Source: Ulota crispa
Taxonomy: Eukaryota; Streptophyta; Bryopsida; Orthotrichales; Orthotrichaceae
DNA length: 64,000 nucleotides
Direction of reading: 5' to 3'
Assembly: GCA_963920765.1 (NCBI GenBank)
Contig: OY987251.1
Location: forward strand, 1,800,501-1,864,500
The notes under the pieces were generated by a model that saw nothing but the letters and a program-made list of their open reading frames with translations, had not been told where the DNA came from and searched no databases. Numbering within the stretch: position 1 is the stretch's first letter; each line of letters begins with the position of its first letter. Of the stretch, positions 12,680-24,653 are shown piece after piece. The position numbers and the translations under genes were made by a program.

Positions 12680-13324
12680 CCAATAAATGCCCAAGGCCTT
12701 TTTTGAGCTTCTAGGAAATTGCTCTAAACTAGACAAAAAGCCAACATCTTGATCAGTTGTATTAATTCTTTTAAAATGGTAACCATACAAATTCAATCTA
12801 GATATGTTAGACATCACATAGGAAAAGAAAACTTGACAATACCACTTATAGATTGAAAGATTATAATTTTTGATCCAGAGGGTGTTAAAATTGTACAAAT
12901 GACTCCAAGTCTTTCAATCCTCTTTTCACATGTCAAATCTAAAATGTTGGTGACCAAAAAAATATGAGGTTGAAGGACATAACATACATAACTCCAAGCA
13001 ACTTATAGTTTTTCAAAATCTCTTTTACAAATTTTTAAAAGGAATTTTTAGTGTGATTTTTTTCCAAGATCTAGTGTATTTGAGGCTTATCTTCATGAGC
13101 TCTCAACACTAAAAAAATTCAAGATTACAGTGGACACCCTTGCACAAAATCTTGAATAGAAAACTCACAATCTATAATTTTCAAAATTGGGTTTTTATGC
13201 TATAACTAGACTTCAAAAAGAATAATTCTAAAATATGACATACTAAAGATAGCAGCTTAGTTAGGTCTTATTGAACTTCAAAATATTGTTGGCTCCAAAA
13301 TGTGGTGCCTTGGGCATTTAGGGG
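12680..13324. mobile_element. TTAA-flanked inverted-repeat element (TGCCC subfamily)
   Basis: TTAA at 12,676-12,679 and 13,325-13,328. The ends read ATAAATGCCCAAGGC and, on the right, GCCTTGGGCATTTAGGGG. At 645 bp it matches the size of the copies at 23,437 and 39,105, with which it shares interior sequence. Non-coding. Confidence 0.75.
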
Positions 13325-14590
13325 TTAATGAGCCCCATTATATAATTCTTAATTGGAACTTGAAATTCAAATTCTAACAATAAGGGTGAAAAAAAGGGCA
13401 TGTTTGCATTTATTGAATTTTGAAGTGCCTCATTGGATATTGTTTAACTTAATATTTTTAAACTTAATTTCTTTTTACTCATTTTATGAATGGCATACAT
13501 TTCTTGTTACTAAATTAAATTCAAATGATTATCATAATTTTCTCCATTTATTAGAAATTTTATGTTAGAATTATCTAATTTAGGTCATTTAAACTCAATT
13601 ATTTGATTTAAGTTTAATATCCATCTTTTTTGAAGAACTAATTTTCTACCAAAAAATCCAAATTAAATTACTACTAAAAAGTGCTAAATGGGGCTGCCAA
13701 CTCATCTACTTATGCTAAATGGAAACACCACATTTACCCTATCTATGCTAAATGGGGCTACTTCCCTCTTTAATAAATATCCATCCCTTTTTGTTTTTCA
13801 AATACGGATTGATACCGTTCTAACTTTATTCCAACAATCTTACTTAAATCCCCAACTTAAAATCTCAGCACTATTCATTTAGCTTTGCTAATTGGGCTCA
13901 CACTTGACTATCTTATATAAAAGAATGTTCATCATGTGTTTTGTGTGTGTAATTTGCATGTGTGTTTGATACTTAGTGATTGGCCAAGGGCCAAAGGCAA
14001 AGTGAAAGGTGTGAAAGGAACTCAAATAATTGTATTTAAGTAAACAAATTGGATAATTCAAGTATGAATTTTCTAATGATTTGAGCACATTATGATGATC
14101 ATTTGAATTTAATTTAGTAAAAAAAAACATATGACATTCATAAAGATAGTACAAAGAAAACTTTAGCTTTTTGGAAATCAAATTAAAAAATATCCAATGA
14201 AGCATTTTAAAATTCAAATAGATGCAAACATGCTCTTTCATTTAAATCTAGAAATTTTGAATTTGAATTTCAAGTTCAAATTATGAATTATTTAATGGAG
14301 CTCAACAAACATTTCTTTTTATGTAGTCTATATGTCTTCTGATTTAAAACTTAATATTTAAAGTTAAAAATATTCAAATGACTTCATTTAAATTATCTTT
14401 TTGTCTCCCTCCCCACCTCTTTGTATTCAATTTAAAATACAAACTATGAGCTTTCCAATAAGGTTCATTGAAAATGTCTTTTGATCTTTGAGATTCAAAT
14501 TAATGTCTCTTGGCCCTCAACCAATCACTAATTATCAAATTGACACACACAGACACACAAAAAATGTACTATTAAAAATGGGTATCTTTT

Positions 14591-14725
14591 GTTATAAGAC
14601 TAGTATAACTTGAGTTCTATGGACATATTTTTGATACATTGGTCATTGGGTCTTAATGAGCATTATGACTGAGAAGCATTTTGTTTGATTGAGGCCTTCA
14701 TGTTATCTCCATGCCATCCTTTCTT
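14591..14725. repeat. Inverted partner of 23,290-23,425
   Basis: The block from ACTAGTATAAC to TTTGTTTGATTGAGGCC is the reverse complement, with scattered mismatches, of sequence around 23,310-23,425. The pair is probably the ends of one TE family in opposite orientation. Confidence 0.65.
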
Positions 14726-14945
14726 GCTATCTCCATGTCAAAAATGGACTCAGAGACAAGAACAAAGTAGAAAAGCAAGGAATCAAGACAAGAACATAGA
14801 GGTGTATTTAGAATCAATACTAGAAAGGTATATTAGATGGTAGCAATACAAAGCAAGACTAAGACAGAAAGCAAAGGCTTGACGGCCAAAGACTCAGGCA
14901 GCAAGATGGGCTGTCAAGATTAAGGAACCTCTTTGTCTTGACTCC

Positions 14946-14953
14946 TATATATA
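14946..14953 (-). promoter_or_regulatory. TATA box of the putative LTR
   Basis: TATATATA followed on the minus strand by GGAGTC. The heat-shock-element-like cluster lies upstream of it, starting at 15,076. Confidence 0.35.
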
Positions 14954-15075
14954 CTTGAGGATCAAAGCTTGTCCATCAAGTTTCAAGAGCTGCTTGAGAA
15001 GTTTTTTTAAGCTAGAAAATTGCTTGAGAAGTTTCCTCTAACTTGGGCGGTGCTTGAATTGCTTCCAATATGTAA

Positions 15076-15088
15076 GAAGCTTCTTGAA
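15076..15088. promoter_or_regulatory. Heat-shock-element-like motif
   Basis: GAAgcTTCttGAA is a perfect three-unit alternation of GAA and TTC with 2-bp spacing, about 125 bp upstream (minus sense) of the TATA box. Confidence 0.4.
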
Positions 15089-15169
15089 AAACTTCCAACC
15101 TTCTAAGAAACTTTTATGAACTTCTAACCCTCTAGAACCTTCTAAGACTTTCTAGAGTTTGCTAACACG

Positions 15170-15185
15170 TTCTTGAACCTTCTAG
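15170..15185. promoter_or_regulatory. Heat-shock-element-like motif at the LTR edge
   Basis: TTCttGAAccTTCtaG gives three perfect units and a partial fourth. Further imperfect units (CTAGAACCTTCTAAG and others) fill 15,095-15,160. Confidence 0.4.
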
Positions 15186-15269
15186 TAGTTTCTATGTTTC
15201 TAATATTAGTCAATCCGTTCATGTCTGTGACATTACTTCTCCTTCTAGCTTCGAGATCCTATAAGAAGT

Positions 15270-15533
15270 TCATATTGTTGTTGCTCTTGGCTTTATTGAT
15301 TGCTGTCGATGAAATTTTTGAATCTTCAATGGTGCATTGGATAAGTTTGAAGCCAATTTCCATGTACTTTTGCTAATAGGATAATTGCGCCAATGAACAA
15401 AATATTCAATTTGGCTTCACCAAATCAATGTATCTAGAACTTTTTCAACTTCATACTCTTTAACGCTATCCATTTCAACGCAAGGCAAAGGAGGTTGAAC
15501 TCTACCAGGAAAATTAAACTCTTGGTACATTGT
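15270..15533 (-). pseudogene. Ty3/gypsy chromovirus integrase C-terminus and chromodomain, fragment
   Basis: Minus-strand translation gives FPGRVQPPLP, then EYEVEKVLD and, after one stop, YFVHWRNYP and STW. This is the order of the chromodomain (EYEVEKILD...YLVKWKGY...TWEP) at the end of chromovirus polyproteins, preceded by the SLL..PGRIQ-type linker. The same order is seen in the better-preserved copy at 62,862-63,056. Only this 3' part was found, with at least one internal stop, so it is a relic. Confidence 0.75.
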
Positions 15534-17819
15534 GATGACCTAGAATATAGCAGATAGATTAGTACTAGGAAGATTAATGTAGAAAATCCATAATTGGTAA
15601 TTTTTTTTGCTTTTATAGAATGGAAGGGAAAAAATTACCAAACTTATGGATTAACAAAATACAAGGTTTTCTAATTGGATAAACGGGTTATAGAGAAAAA
15701 TTAAAAATTTCCATTGTAACCGGAAATCGGAACCAGGAACAGTCGACTAGGATCAAAAAGAGACGTTTTTGACATTGGGAATGGTAGCAGAGGCAAATTA
15801 AAAGCAAATCGTAAGCCTACAAAAACCTATGAAGAACAAGTTTAAAATAATCTGTTGATTAGTGCAACGATCACAATGGTTGGATTAACGGGACCGGACC
15901 AAGATTAGAAAAGATGGAGAAATAGATCCATCTTCCTCATTTGCATCATCTTGCGTTTGGATTTTCTTTGTGTAATTTATGAATTTGCTGTTGTGAGTTA
16001 GCTGGTGAGCTTTGCACGTTTTAGTTTCCAATTTTTGGTCTGTCAAGAATGATGGTGAGGAAAGAGAAAGAGATAATCCCGATAGCCTTTAGGTCAATGA
16101 TTGTAGGCATGTCGACGGTCCAGAGGGAAAAAAAGCTTTTAGATGAGGATTTGAAGGCGCTAAGATGTCACGGATTAATTCTAGTTCTGTGAAATTTGAC
16201 GGATGAAGAGATGGTGAGAGAGCTGACAGTGCAACAGTCTAGTAAGTGAGCTTGGACAGTGAGAGCTCATCCAAATAGCTGGACAGAGGAGACTCGGTGT
16301 AAGGTTTACGGGTTTACAGATTTACGCCAGAAAAAAAAGGGTTGGCTTCCCGGATAGCCAAGCATTGCAAGGGTAAGTTTGCTAACCCTGCCCATTATGA
16401 GTCTTGGATTTAGCACTAGAGATTTTGAATCTATTTTTTGCTAAATCTTGTTCAAAATTAGAGTTAATGTAGATGGAATAGCCATTTATATTATCTTAGA
16501 TTTGTTAAACTAATTAGTTAGCAATATACTATTTACCCTACCCCAATTGATAAGTCATTAGAGTGATTTTGTGAGGAATAGGGGTCTTTAAGGGTGTTCT
16601 AGTAACATCTTTCCATGGGGCTTGGGATCCTCTACTAAAGTCCCCACTAACCTAATTAGAGAGGGTTAGTTTAAGAGTAGATTAGGTTATGGATTGGCTA
16701 ATGGCCACACTTTTCAGCTCGCAACTCAATTTCATAACTATGTTAATTGTGCGTCTATACCAAAATCTCAGAGCCTTCCGCTCTCTGGAAAGCATAGTTC
16801 TCGGCGATCAACCAAGCCCAAGACAAGGCCCAAGAAATCAGCAGTTGGCAATAAAATGCCACCAAAATTCATGAATGAGTTTCTCATGAATCCTAGACAC
16901 TTCCTCAAATCTCAAGAAATACTAATAGTGGCAAGGTCTTCAAGCGACAACCTAGGACTAACGCCAAGAATTTCAAGCGACAATCTTGTGCAAATTATAC
17001 CACTCTAGAGTCCAATTGACAAAAGCAAGAAGTGCTTTCTGGCTCCCCCAGTAACTTTAAAAGACCTTGGAAAGTCAATTTCATAAATTGGAATGAAGTC
17101 CAAATTCTAGGATTTCATCCATCCACCCTTTGACCTTTCCCTTTAAATTCCCGTTCATCTACCAATTGGAATTTGGATTTTAGCATACCAAAACCAACTA
17201 TTTTGGGTCCAATGAATTCAATGGCATTATTTGTTTGTCGTTTGGAGCTACGCTCCAAAAGTTAGCCAGATTTCATCCAAATTGAATTTTCATTAGTTTT
17301 TTAGTAGATTTAGAGGAATCCACGGGTTTTATAGATTGAAGGCTGAGGTAGGCCCTCAAGAATGTATAAAAGGAGGCCCACTCCCTTGCAAACCATCACT
17401 TTCCTTATTATCATTGCAATTGTATTTTCCCTCTTAGAACCATGTCTTTGCATCATCACATTTCCTCATTTGAGTCCTTAGGCCTTCTCTTTGATGGAGT
17501 TTCCTTTTTGGCAAGATTCTTTTGAACTTAGAGGGTGTTGGTCCCCGCAAGTTAGTAGTTGGAGCCTTTTTTGTGTTGTCATTTGCTTTTAGTTGTACTA
17601 ACCTCTAGGAAGTTGGATTATGATTGGCAATGCCCCTTTTCTATACTTCTTAGAAGTCCTATTTTAGTTGTGGTTCCAAGCACTATTAGTTTAGGAATAG
17701 TCGTTCATCCCACAGTCTTAGCTTCCCACTCCGTTACTAGAACCCTAATCTTGCACTATCAGAACTACTCCCACTGAAGCCCTCCCAGCAATTCTATCAT
17801 AATTTGTTCAGCACAGTTC
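15534..17819. other. Unclassified repeat-derived sequence with one TATA-like site
   Basis: No frame of recognisable protein. A TATAAAAGG box at 17,365-17,373, followed by a C/T-rich stretch, looks like an LTR or other TE promoter on the plus strand, but no paired repeat was found in the window. Confidence 0.3.
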
Positions 17820-18850
17820 TAGCTAGCTCTTCAAATTTTTATAGTGGCTCTTTGAGATCCTTGCCAGAGCTTCCAATAGCACTCCTGAGCTCACATCAAT
17901 TCCACTTCCGAGCCCATTTTCCAAGCTCATAACCAAATGATCCTTGCCCGGAGCTGCCAATGACATTCCCAAGTTCACTCTCCAACTCACTTTACTCTCG
18001 TTTGCAAGCCCATTGTTGTAGCAGCTAGTAGCATTCTCAAATTCACTCTACAGCTCACATCCATTTCATCCTGAGCTCACGTTGATTCCACTTCCAAGCC
18101 CACTCTCCGAGCTCACAGCCAACTGATCCTTGCCTGGAGCTGCCAATAGCACTCCCAAGTTCAGTCTCAAGCTCATGTCACTCTCACTCCCAAGCCCACT
18201 GCCAAAGCGCCAATAGCACTTCCAAGCTCACAGCTTAGCTAAGTTTTGCTTATAGCTACCAACAGCACTCCAAGTTCACTCTCCGAGCTCACTACCAACC
18301 AATCCTTGTTTGGAGCTCTAGTAGCATTCCCGAGCTCACAACCAGCCAATCATTGCCTTTGCATTCCCAAGCTCATTCTCATGTCAATTCCACTTTGAGT
18401 TCACGTTAATTCCACTCTTCAAGCCCATTGCCAGAGCACCAGTAGCATCCCGAGCTCACAGCCTAGCCAATCATTGCCCTTGCATTCCCAAGCTCACTCT
18501 CACGTCAATTCCACTTCAAGCTCACGTTAATTCCACCCCTCAAGCCCTTGCCGGAGCGCCAGTAGCATCCCCAAGCCCACTCTTCTAGCTCACTTGCCAG
18601 CCAATCCTTGCTTGGAGCTCTAATAGCATTCCAAGCTCAGAGCCAGCCGACCATTGCCTTTGCACACCAAGCTCACAAGCCAGCTCATGTCAAATTCACT
18701 CCGAGCTCACGTGAATTCTACTCCTCAAGCCCACTGCCAGCTGACCCTCGCCAGAGCGCTAGTGGCATTCTCAAGCTTATAGCTAGCTGATCATTGCCCT
18801 TGCACATCGAACTCACAAGCCACCTGATCATCACTTCACATTTCTAAGCT
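17820..18850. repeat. Degenerate CAAGCTCAC-type tandem repeat
   Basis: Phrases such as CCAAGCTCACTCTC, CAATTCCACTTC, CAAGCCCACTGCC and GAGCGCCAGTAGCAT recur in a loose higher-order unit of roughly 115-230 bp. The tract is richer in C than its surroundings and has no long reading frame. Confidence 0.65.
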
Positions 18851-20017
18851 CATAGCCCGCGCCGCAACAGCCGCTGCCTCCGTTCCACCCTCAAACAACC
18901 ACTCCTCTCTGCTATTTGGACCCTCAGACGACCGGTTCTCTCTACTACCCTCCGAACTTGCTCCAGCACCCCTGTTGGTCCTTCCGGACTTGCTCCAGCA
19001 CCCATGTTGGTTCTTCATACTTGTTGACTAGTCTTCTAAGCTAGCCTCCAAGCTTGATTCCCAAAGCCAAGGGAAGACAAAAAAGTGAATAGGAAGAAGG
19101 CATAAGCCTTAATTTCTCACCCAATTCTTCTGGCTCTTATAGGACTTATTTAGAGGTGTTTAAATTTCTAAGTCAACTTGGACCACAAAACACTTAATCT
19201 TTTTTTTTTGTCTAATTGCGTCATAGGAAGGTGTTTGGGACAACGAACTCGTCACATCTTGCCTATTAATTGGACAAGGAAGTAATTAGCAGCATCTTGG
19301 GCACTATAGCAGTTATCTAAAGTGGTTAAGGTCCTTTCTAATTTGTGGAGTTGTGATTATTCGTCACAAGTCTTTAGTCTAAACCGGTCCACCAATGAGT
19401 GTTGATCAAACAACCTATTAGAGAGTTGTGATTATTTGTCATTAAAGGGAGTCTCCTTGTTGATAAACTAACTACACATCGGCCAAGGAAGTATGCAGGC
19501 CATCAACTACCCAGCTGTAGGGTATGTGGAACCCCACAACGAGATATGAACACTTTACTTTCCATCTAATATTGGTCTTTGACTCTTTAGGTAAATTGAT
19601 TACTTTACTTTCCATTTTCTTCTTTTCTTGTAATTTTGGACTTTGACTCTTTTAGGAGAATTAGGTACTTTGCTATCATTGCTTGTGTTACAGACTTATT
19701 AGAAAGATCCATTGCTTGGAAGGCATCTTTAGTTGGAATCCTACACGCCAAACCATCCTTTTTATCATCTTTTGTCTTTACTCATTCTCAACCTACTCAA
19801 GGTTAGAACTTTGAACCCGATTGTGCTTGCATTAGCCTCTTTACGGAGAGGTTTGTGCACTCACACAAGCCTTGAGATGGTTGCTGCAAATCCAAAGAAT
19901 GCATGCATGATGATCACAGAGTACTTTAACACAAATGGTATGGATATTACTGCAAGTTGATTTTTAAACCGAGAGTTTCATGAGCATTATACTTGGAACA
20001 TAGCCTCTAGCACCTAA
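18851..20017. other. No gene recognised
   Basis: A C-rich stretch up to about 19,010 gives short open frames only by composition. The remainder looks like TE flank leading into the Helitron helicase relic. Confidence 0.3.
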
Positions 20018-22010
20018 TCAAAACGTGACGCCAAGCACATGATTGAATTGATAGATTGTACACAACCCATCCTCTTGAAGGCGAGAGGTACTTTTTATGC
20101 CTGCTCTTAAATCATGTACGTGGAGCACAATCTTATGAAGACCTTCAGCATGGATGCGCCACCTTTCATGAAAGTGCTCAATACCTCGGATTACTTGAGA
20201 TGGACAACGGTGCACATCCATGCATGTCCGAAGCTACTCAAGTCCGCATGCCATAAGAGCTTTGTCAACTTTTTTGCTCACTCCTTTTCTTTGCAAAAGT
20301 CTCAGATCCCTCTCAACTCTTGGATGCACACAGGGATTCTATGATGAAAGATTAAATCCACATTGGTAAACAGATTGGCCAACGATTTTGCAAAGACATG
20401 TTTCTCTCAAAGATTAGTCAACTTTTGGAACGGGGAATGCTATTTTGTGAGCGGGGATCCGTGAGCCGAGAGCCTAGATTTTTTGTCAAAATACTCAATT
20501 TCACCTATAATCTTGTACATAAGGCCCTATAATTGTGCATTTTAAACTTTCACCTTTTGAAAAATTTATTTTTTTAAAGTTTTTTCATTGATTTTGAGAT
20601 CAAAATTGATTCTTGCTCACCAAATCTTGGCTCACCGCTCACAAGCTCACCATTTTATGCTCACAAAATAGCATTGTCCCTCTTGGAACCTCATGAACGC
20701 ACATTGGCAGATTTTGACCTACCACAATTGTCTAGCAGAGCTTTGGTAAATCCTTCTAGCAACCATTTGATCTTGGAAGAATTGCGTGTTCCTGTCAACA
20801 ACACAGATTTTGTCAACATTAGCATGCTTAACTAAGAGCAGAGTTCAACATTTGATGACATCATAAGCCATGTTTCCACAAAGATGCACGCGGTATTCTT
20901 TATAGATGGCCCAGCTAGCTTAGGGAAGACAATCCTGTAATGCTCCTTGCTTGCACATGTTTGGTCTTTGGGATTCATTGCAATTGCAACCGCATCTTTG
21001 GGAATTTTGGCAATTTTCATGCTCGGAGGCCGCACGGCACACGCGTTTCAATATTCCCATCTTTGCTGATCAATCATCAACTTGCAACATTTGCAAGCAA
21101 TCTACATTAGCTGATTTGCTCTCTCAAGCTACAGTACTCGATTGGACAAGGCCCCAATGACCCAGCGCCACACACTAGAGGCAGTTAATCGTACCTTTTG
21201 CAACCTATTTGTAAGCAACCTACCATTTGGTGGCAAAATTTTAGTTCTTGGTGGAGACTCTTGTCACTGGTTGTAGCATCCATTTGCAAGTCCTTACTAT
21301 GGAAGGATTTCAAACTTCATTATCTCCAGTCAAATATGCAAACTGAGACTGGAGCAACAATGTTTTGTGACATCCTCCTTCAAATTGGAGGTGGCTCTTT
21401 TCCAAAAGTGTGTGACGATTTCATTCAAATCCTTGATGGGTATTCCAGTGATATGCATTTGGAATCTCAACCCTCTGAAGGGCCTTTGCAATGGTACAAG
21501 ACAATTAGTACAAGCATTCCACCCAAATGTGATTGATGCCAAAATTCTCACAAGAGATTGTCAAGGTCAACGCGTGTTTCTTCCATACATACCGCTCATG
21601 CCGTCTCAAAGTATCTACCTCCCCTTCCAACTCAAGAGAAAGCAATTTCCCGTAGTTCTTGCCTTTGCTCTCACTATAACAAGTCTTAAGGTCAAACACT
21701 CTCTCATGTAGACATTTACCTTCTAGAACATGTCTTTTCCCATGGCCAACTCTATATTGGCCTCTCCCGTGGACAATCCTTCTCCACCACTAAAATATTA
21801 GTTTCTCACCTACAACCAAAAGGTACTTTTGGTGTTTACACTCAAAATGCAGTCTATGAAGAAGCATTGTTGTAGTTGTAGAGCATTATGTTCAAAAGTA
21901 ATATCAATGTTGCATTACACACCCACCACAATTTTGCACAAAGCACATGTTTGTGTAAAGATCACCAAAACTCATGAAAATGGGAAAGAGAATATCAAGA
22001 GAGTGGCAAT
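20018..22010 (+). pseudogene. Helitron PIF1-like helicase, decayed
   Basis: Family blocks appear in the right order across several frames. First is GERYFLCLLLNHVRGAQSYEDL with ..ALGLLE-like text (20,083-20,240). LADFDLPQLS follows (20,710), then the Walker A region FFIDGPASLGKT (20,899-20,935), in which GxxxxGKT is kept. Next are ATASLGI and GGRTAHTRFNIP (20,990-21,055), then LCNGTR, AFHPNVIDA and IPLMPS (21,480-21,610), and finally KRKQFPVVLAFALTI (21,640-21,670). C-terminal text resembling EHVFSHGQLY.. and STTKIL is found with frameshifts at 21,720-21,800. The enzyme would unwind DNA in rolling-circle transposition. Stops, frameshifts and a 249-bp MITE at 20,432 show it is dead. The Rep nuclease was not found upstream. 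Confidence 0.85.
20432..20680. mobile_element. Mutator-like MITE inserted in the Helitron helicase
   Basis: Ends GGGGAATGCTATTTTGTGAGC and, read inward from the right, GGGACAATGCTATTTTGTGAGC. Flanks TTTTGGAAC (20,423-20,431) and TCTTGGAAC (20,681-20,689) agree at 8 of 9 positions. Removing the element rejoins two stretches of helicase-like translation, which supports the boundaries. Confidence 0.8.
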
Positions 22011-22045
22011 GTGATCACCTCATGAACTTCACTCTTGCAAAGCGC

Positions 22046-22070
22046 GTGCCTCTATACTATTATATAATAG
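22046..22070. other. Helitron-terminus-like sequence
   Basis: A TCTATACTATTATATAATAG stretch resembles plant Helitron 5' ends, which start with TC near an AT tract. It lies just after a GC-rich GCGCGTGC that could be the 3' hairpin of the helicase-bearing element. Neither end could be proved by an empty site. Confidence 0.3.
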
Positions 22071-22274
22071 ACTTGATTTGCATTAATGGTTTAGGTTAAG
22101 CAAATTATGACTTAAAAATTTGTGATTGGCCAAGGGCCAAAGGGCAAAGTGAAAAATTTGTGATTGGTCTGGCCAAAGGGCAAAGTGATGAACATGGACA
22201 TTGTGAGTGAAACAAAATATTTGGTGGAACCCATTGAATCTTTTTTCAACTTAGAATTGGAAATTTACATTTAA

Positions 22275-23185
22275 CCCCTAAAGGACCAAGCTGCCTTTTT
22301 TGGAAACAGAGAAATTTTGGGCAAGTACTTGTGATTGGAGATTTCCATATTTAGATTGAAATTCTCATAGAAGGTGGGGACAAGGAATATCTTTCATTTG
22401 TACTAACTTTCATGACGTTTGGAACTATGAGCAAAAAGTTATGGCTTAATATGTTGCTTTTTACGTTTGGCAAGCAACTTGGGCAATTTTTTAAAACTCA
22501 CTTTTTTCAGAATCTAAGATTTGAAATTGGTTCAAGAGATTTATATGTACGTGGAAATCTTAAAATCATTCCATTTGGATTGATGAGATGAAAGTTATGA
22601 GGAGTTTTTGTTTGTGGGCAATTATGGATTTTCTACTCTAAAATAAACTTTGAAGTCTCTTATTTTACTCAATTTTCAATATTTTTGAAAATATGTAAGA
22701 TCAAAGGTTGTAAATTGTTACTCACAACATTAAAACCGTTGGGATTGAACGTTTTTATTTCCATAACTAAATTATTAACATTTAATGTTTTTAATATTCT
22801 CTACCTCTTTTTACTTCCTATATTTTCCCACGTGTTGTACAATTCCAAATGATTTGATTTTTTTTTTTATAGGCACCTTACTTAGGCGGGATATGGAATC
22901 TAGAGAAGTACCATTGACATGGCCTATTCCCCTTAGGAATTTCACCTTTTGAAGGTAGCTGCCCAATTTTCTACATGACCCAAAAAAACTTTTCAAATTG
23001 TTTTATCTTCCAATCCATTTAGTGAAAAATTCTGAAATATTTTTGACATCTTCTAGAACTATAGCACTACAAGAGCTTGCGGTTACGTATGCAGAAAAGC
23101 ATTTTTGTTTTCAGATTTGGTTGATGCTCTAAAAATGGATGTTTTTGAGAGTTTTTGGTATAAATTGAGTTTGGTCCTTTAGGGG
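22275..23185 (+). mobile_element. TTAA-family element (GGACC subfamily), copy nearly identical to 29,591-30,501
   Basis: Left flank TTAA (22,271-22,274), then CCCCTAAAGGACCAAG. The right end is TTTGGTCCTTTAGGGG, followed by TAAA, one change from TTAA. The first 150 bp differ from the inverted copy at 30,501 by only a few substitutions. Non-coding. Confidence 0.8.
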
Positions 23186-23289
23186 TAAAAAGGGGGGCAG
23201 GGGGGCAGGGTGATGAAGAGGCAAATCTATTTGAATTTAAAATTGAATTTGGGTTTATATCACCTCATGGAATATTTTTGTGAATTGTG

Positions 23290-23425
23290 GTGGCATGAGA
23301 GCATGGCATGGAGATGGCATGGAGGCCTCAATCAAACAAAGTGCTTCTTGGTCACAATGCTCATTCAAGACCTAATGACCCATGTACCAAAAATGCGTCC
23401 ATAAGACACATGTTGTACTAGTATA
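23290..23425. repeat. Inverted partner of 14,591-14,725
   Basis: Contains GGCCTCAATCAAACAAAG and ends near GTACTAGTATAT. It is the reverse complement of the repeat at 14.6 kb. Confidence 0.65.
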
Positions 23426-23436
23426 TATTTGATTAA

Positions 23437-24085
23437 TCCCTAAATGCCAAAGGCATTATTTGAGCTTGTAGAAATTTGTTCTAAGTTAATAGAAAGCCAA
23501 AATTTTGGTAAGTTTTATAAGTATTTTTAATGTTATAATTGTATAAAATCAAATCGCATATGTTAGAGATCACATAGGAAAAAAAAAACACAAGTGTATC
23601 CTTTAAAGATTGAAAGATTACAATGTTTGATCAAGAGGGTGTTAAAATTGTGAAAATGACCTGATGACTTTCAATCATCTTTTTATAAGTCAAATCTAAA
23701 GAAATGGTCACATGAAAAATATGGGGTTAATGGACATAGCATACATCACTCCAATCATTTTATGACTTTTCAAATTCTCCTCTACAGTTTCTTTTAAGGA
23801 ATTTCAGGTGTAAATTATTCTCCAAGGTCTAGTGTATTTGAGGCTCATTTCCAAGAGCTCTTAACACTAAAAAAGTTGAGATTGCAATGGACACTCTAAA
23901 ATAAAATCTTGAATAGAAGAAAAATCATAATCAATCATCTACAAAATTAATTTTTTGATGCTAAAACTAGACTTCAGAAATAATAGTTTGAAAATAAAAC
24001 ATACTAAAATTAGCAATTTAGTTAGATTTTATAGAAGTTCAAAGTATTGTCAACACCATAATGTGGTGCCTTGAGCATTTAGAGG
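23437..24085. mobile_element. TTAA-family element (TGCCC subfamily)
   Basis: TTAA at 23,433-23,436, then TCCCTAAATGCCAAAGGC. The right end is GTGGTGCCTTGAGCATTTAG followed by AGG, with TTGA flanking. The 649-bp length and interior match the copies at 12,680 and 39,105. Confidence 0.7.
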
Positions 24086-24175
24086 TTGAATGTGATTGTA
24101 GTTATGTCTCTGGTGGTTAGTCAAGCAACTTGATTAACAATCAACCTCTCTATAACCAAATTTGTAATTTATGCT

Positions 24176-24345
24176 GCATGGGATGGGCCTCGGGCATGGG
24201 ATGGACCATGGGCATGAGATGGGCCATGGGCATGGGATGGTGGGACATGAGCATGGGATGGTGGGACATGGGCATGGGATGGTAGAACATGGGCATGAAA
24301 TGGTGGGACATGGGCATGGGATGAGACTGTAGGCATGAGAAGGGA
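24176..24345. repeat. GGGCATGGGATGGTGGGACAT-type minisatellite
   Basis: Units of 18-27 bp built on GGGCATGGGATGG with TGGGACAT. The minus strand is open and would read MPMSHHPMPM repeats, a by-product of the array. Confidence 0.85.
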
Positions 24346-24653
24346 GGTAGGAGCATGGAAAAAGTCATTGGAATTCTTGAAAAGTCCCTAGAATTGTAAG
24401 AAGTTATTAGAATTTCTCAAATTTGATATTTTAAAGCATTATGATTTTGAAACTCTCCATAGCATTGGGTGTCTTTATATATCTCAAATTTAAAAAATCA
24501 TTACAAGAAGGAGAAGAAAAGGTAGGGGAAGGAGGACCATTATTGTTGATGTACATTTTTTTAAACTTGTGTTCACGCATGAAATTGTCTTTTGCATCAC
24601 CCATTGGTACAACATGCAAGAAAGACTGTTACTATATATATATATAAAAATAA

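Larger units (their letters stand above)
3816..14595. repeat. Domain of degenerate, mostly head-to-tail repeat units
   Basis: At least ten copies share one order of blocks: the motif TATGCTAAATGG several times, a hairpin with CCATTTTGC/GCAAAATGG arms, a TC-rich start TCTATCC TTATAAAAAAATGCCC, a GTGTGTTTGTGTGTCTGG-like TG run, then GTGATTGGCCAAGGGCCAAG and ACAATGACATGGGTGTTGG. Copies occur near 3,850, 4,480-4,670, 6,040, 6,800, 8,720, 9,420, 10,560, 11,640, 12,400 and 13,920. An inverted copy lies at about 14,510-14,590, and a partial one at 22,110-22,200. TC starts near a TATAAAA tract suggest non-autonomous Helitrons inserted in series, but no CTRR 3' end was identified. Open frames here are short and low in complexity. 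Confidence 0.6.
14736..15167 (-). mobile_element. Putative LTR of a Ty3/gypsy-like element
   Basis: Read on the minus strand it starts TGTTAGCAAAC and ends TTTTTGACA, giving the usual TG...CA ends. A TATATATA box lies at 14,946-14,953, and a chromodomain fragment in the same orientation lies just upstream at about 15,270-15,533, where an LTR would be expected. No second LTR and no convincing polypurine tract were seen, so the boundaries are provisional. Confidence 0.4.

Noticed and set aside
18836-19018. GC-rich minus-strand gene with S/E/G-rich product
   Set aside because: Short and compositionally driven by a C-rich tract next to a degenerate tandem repeat.
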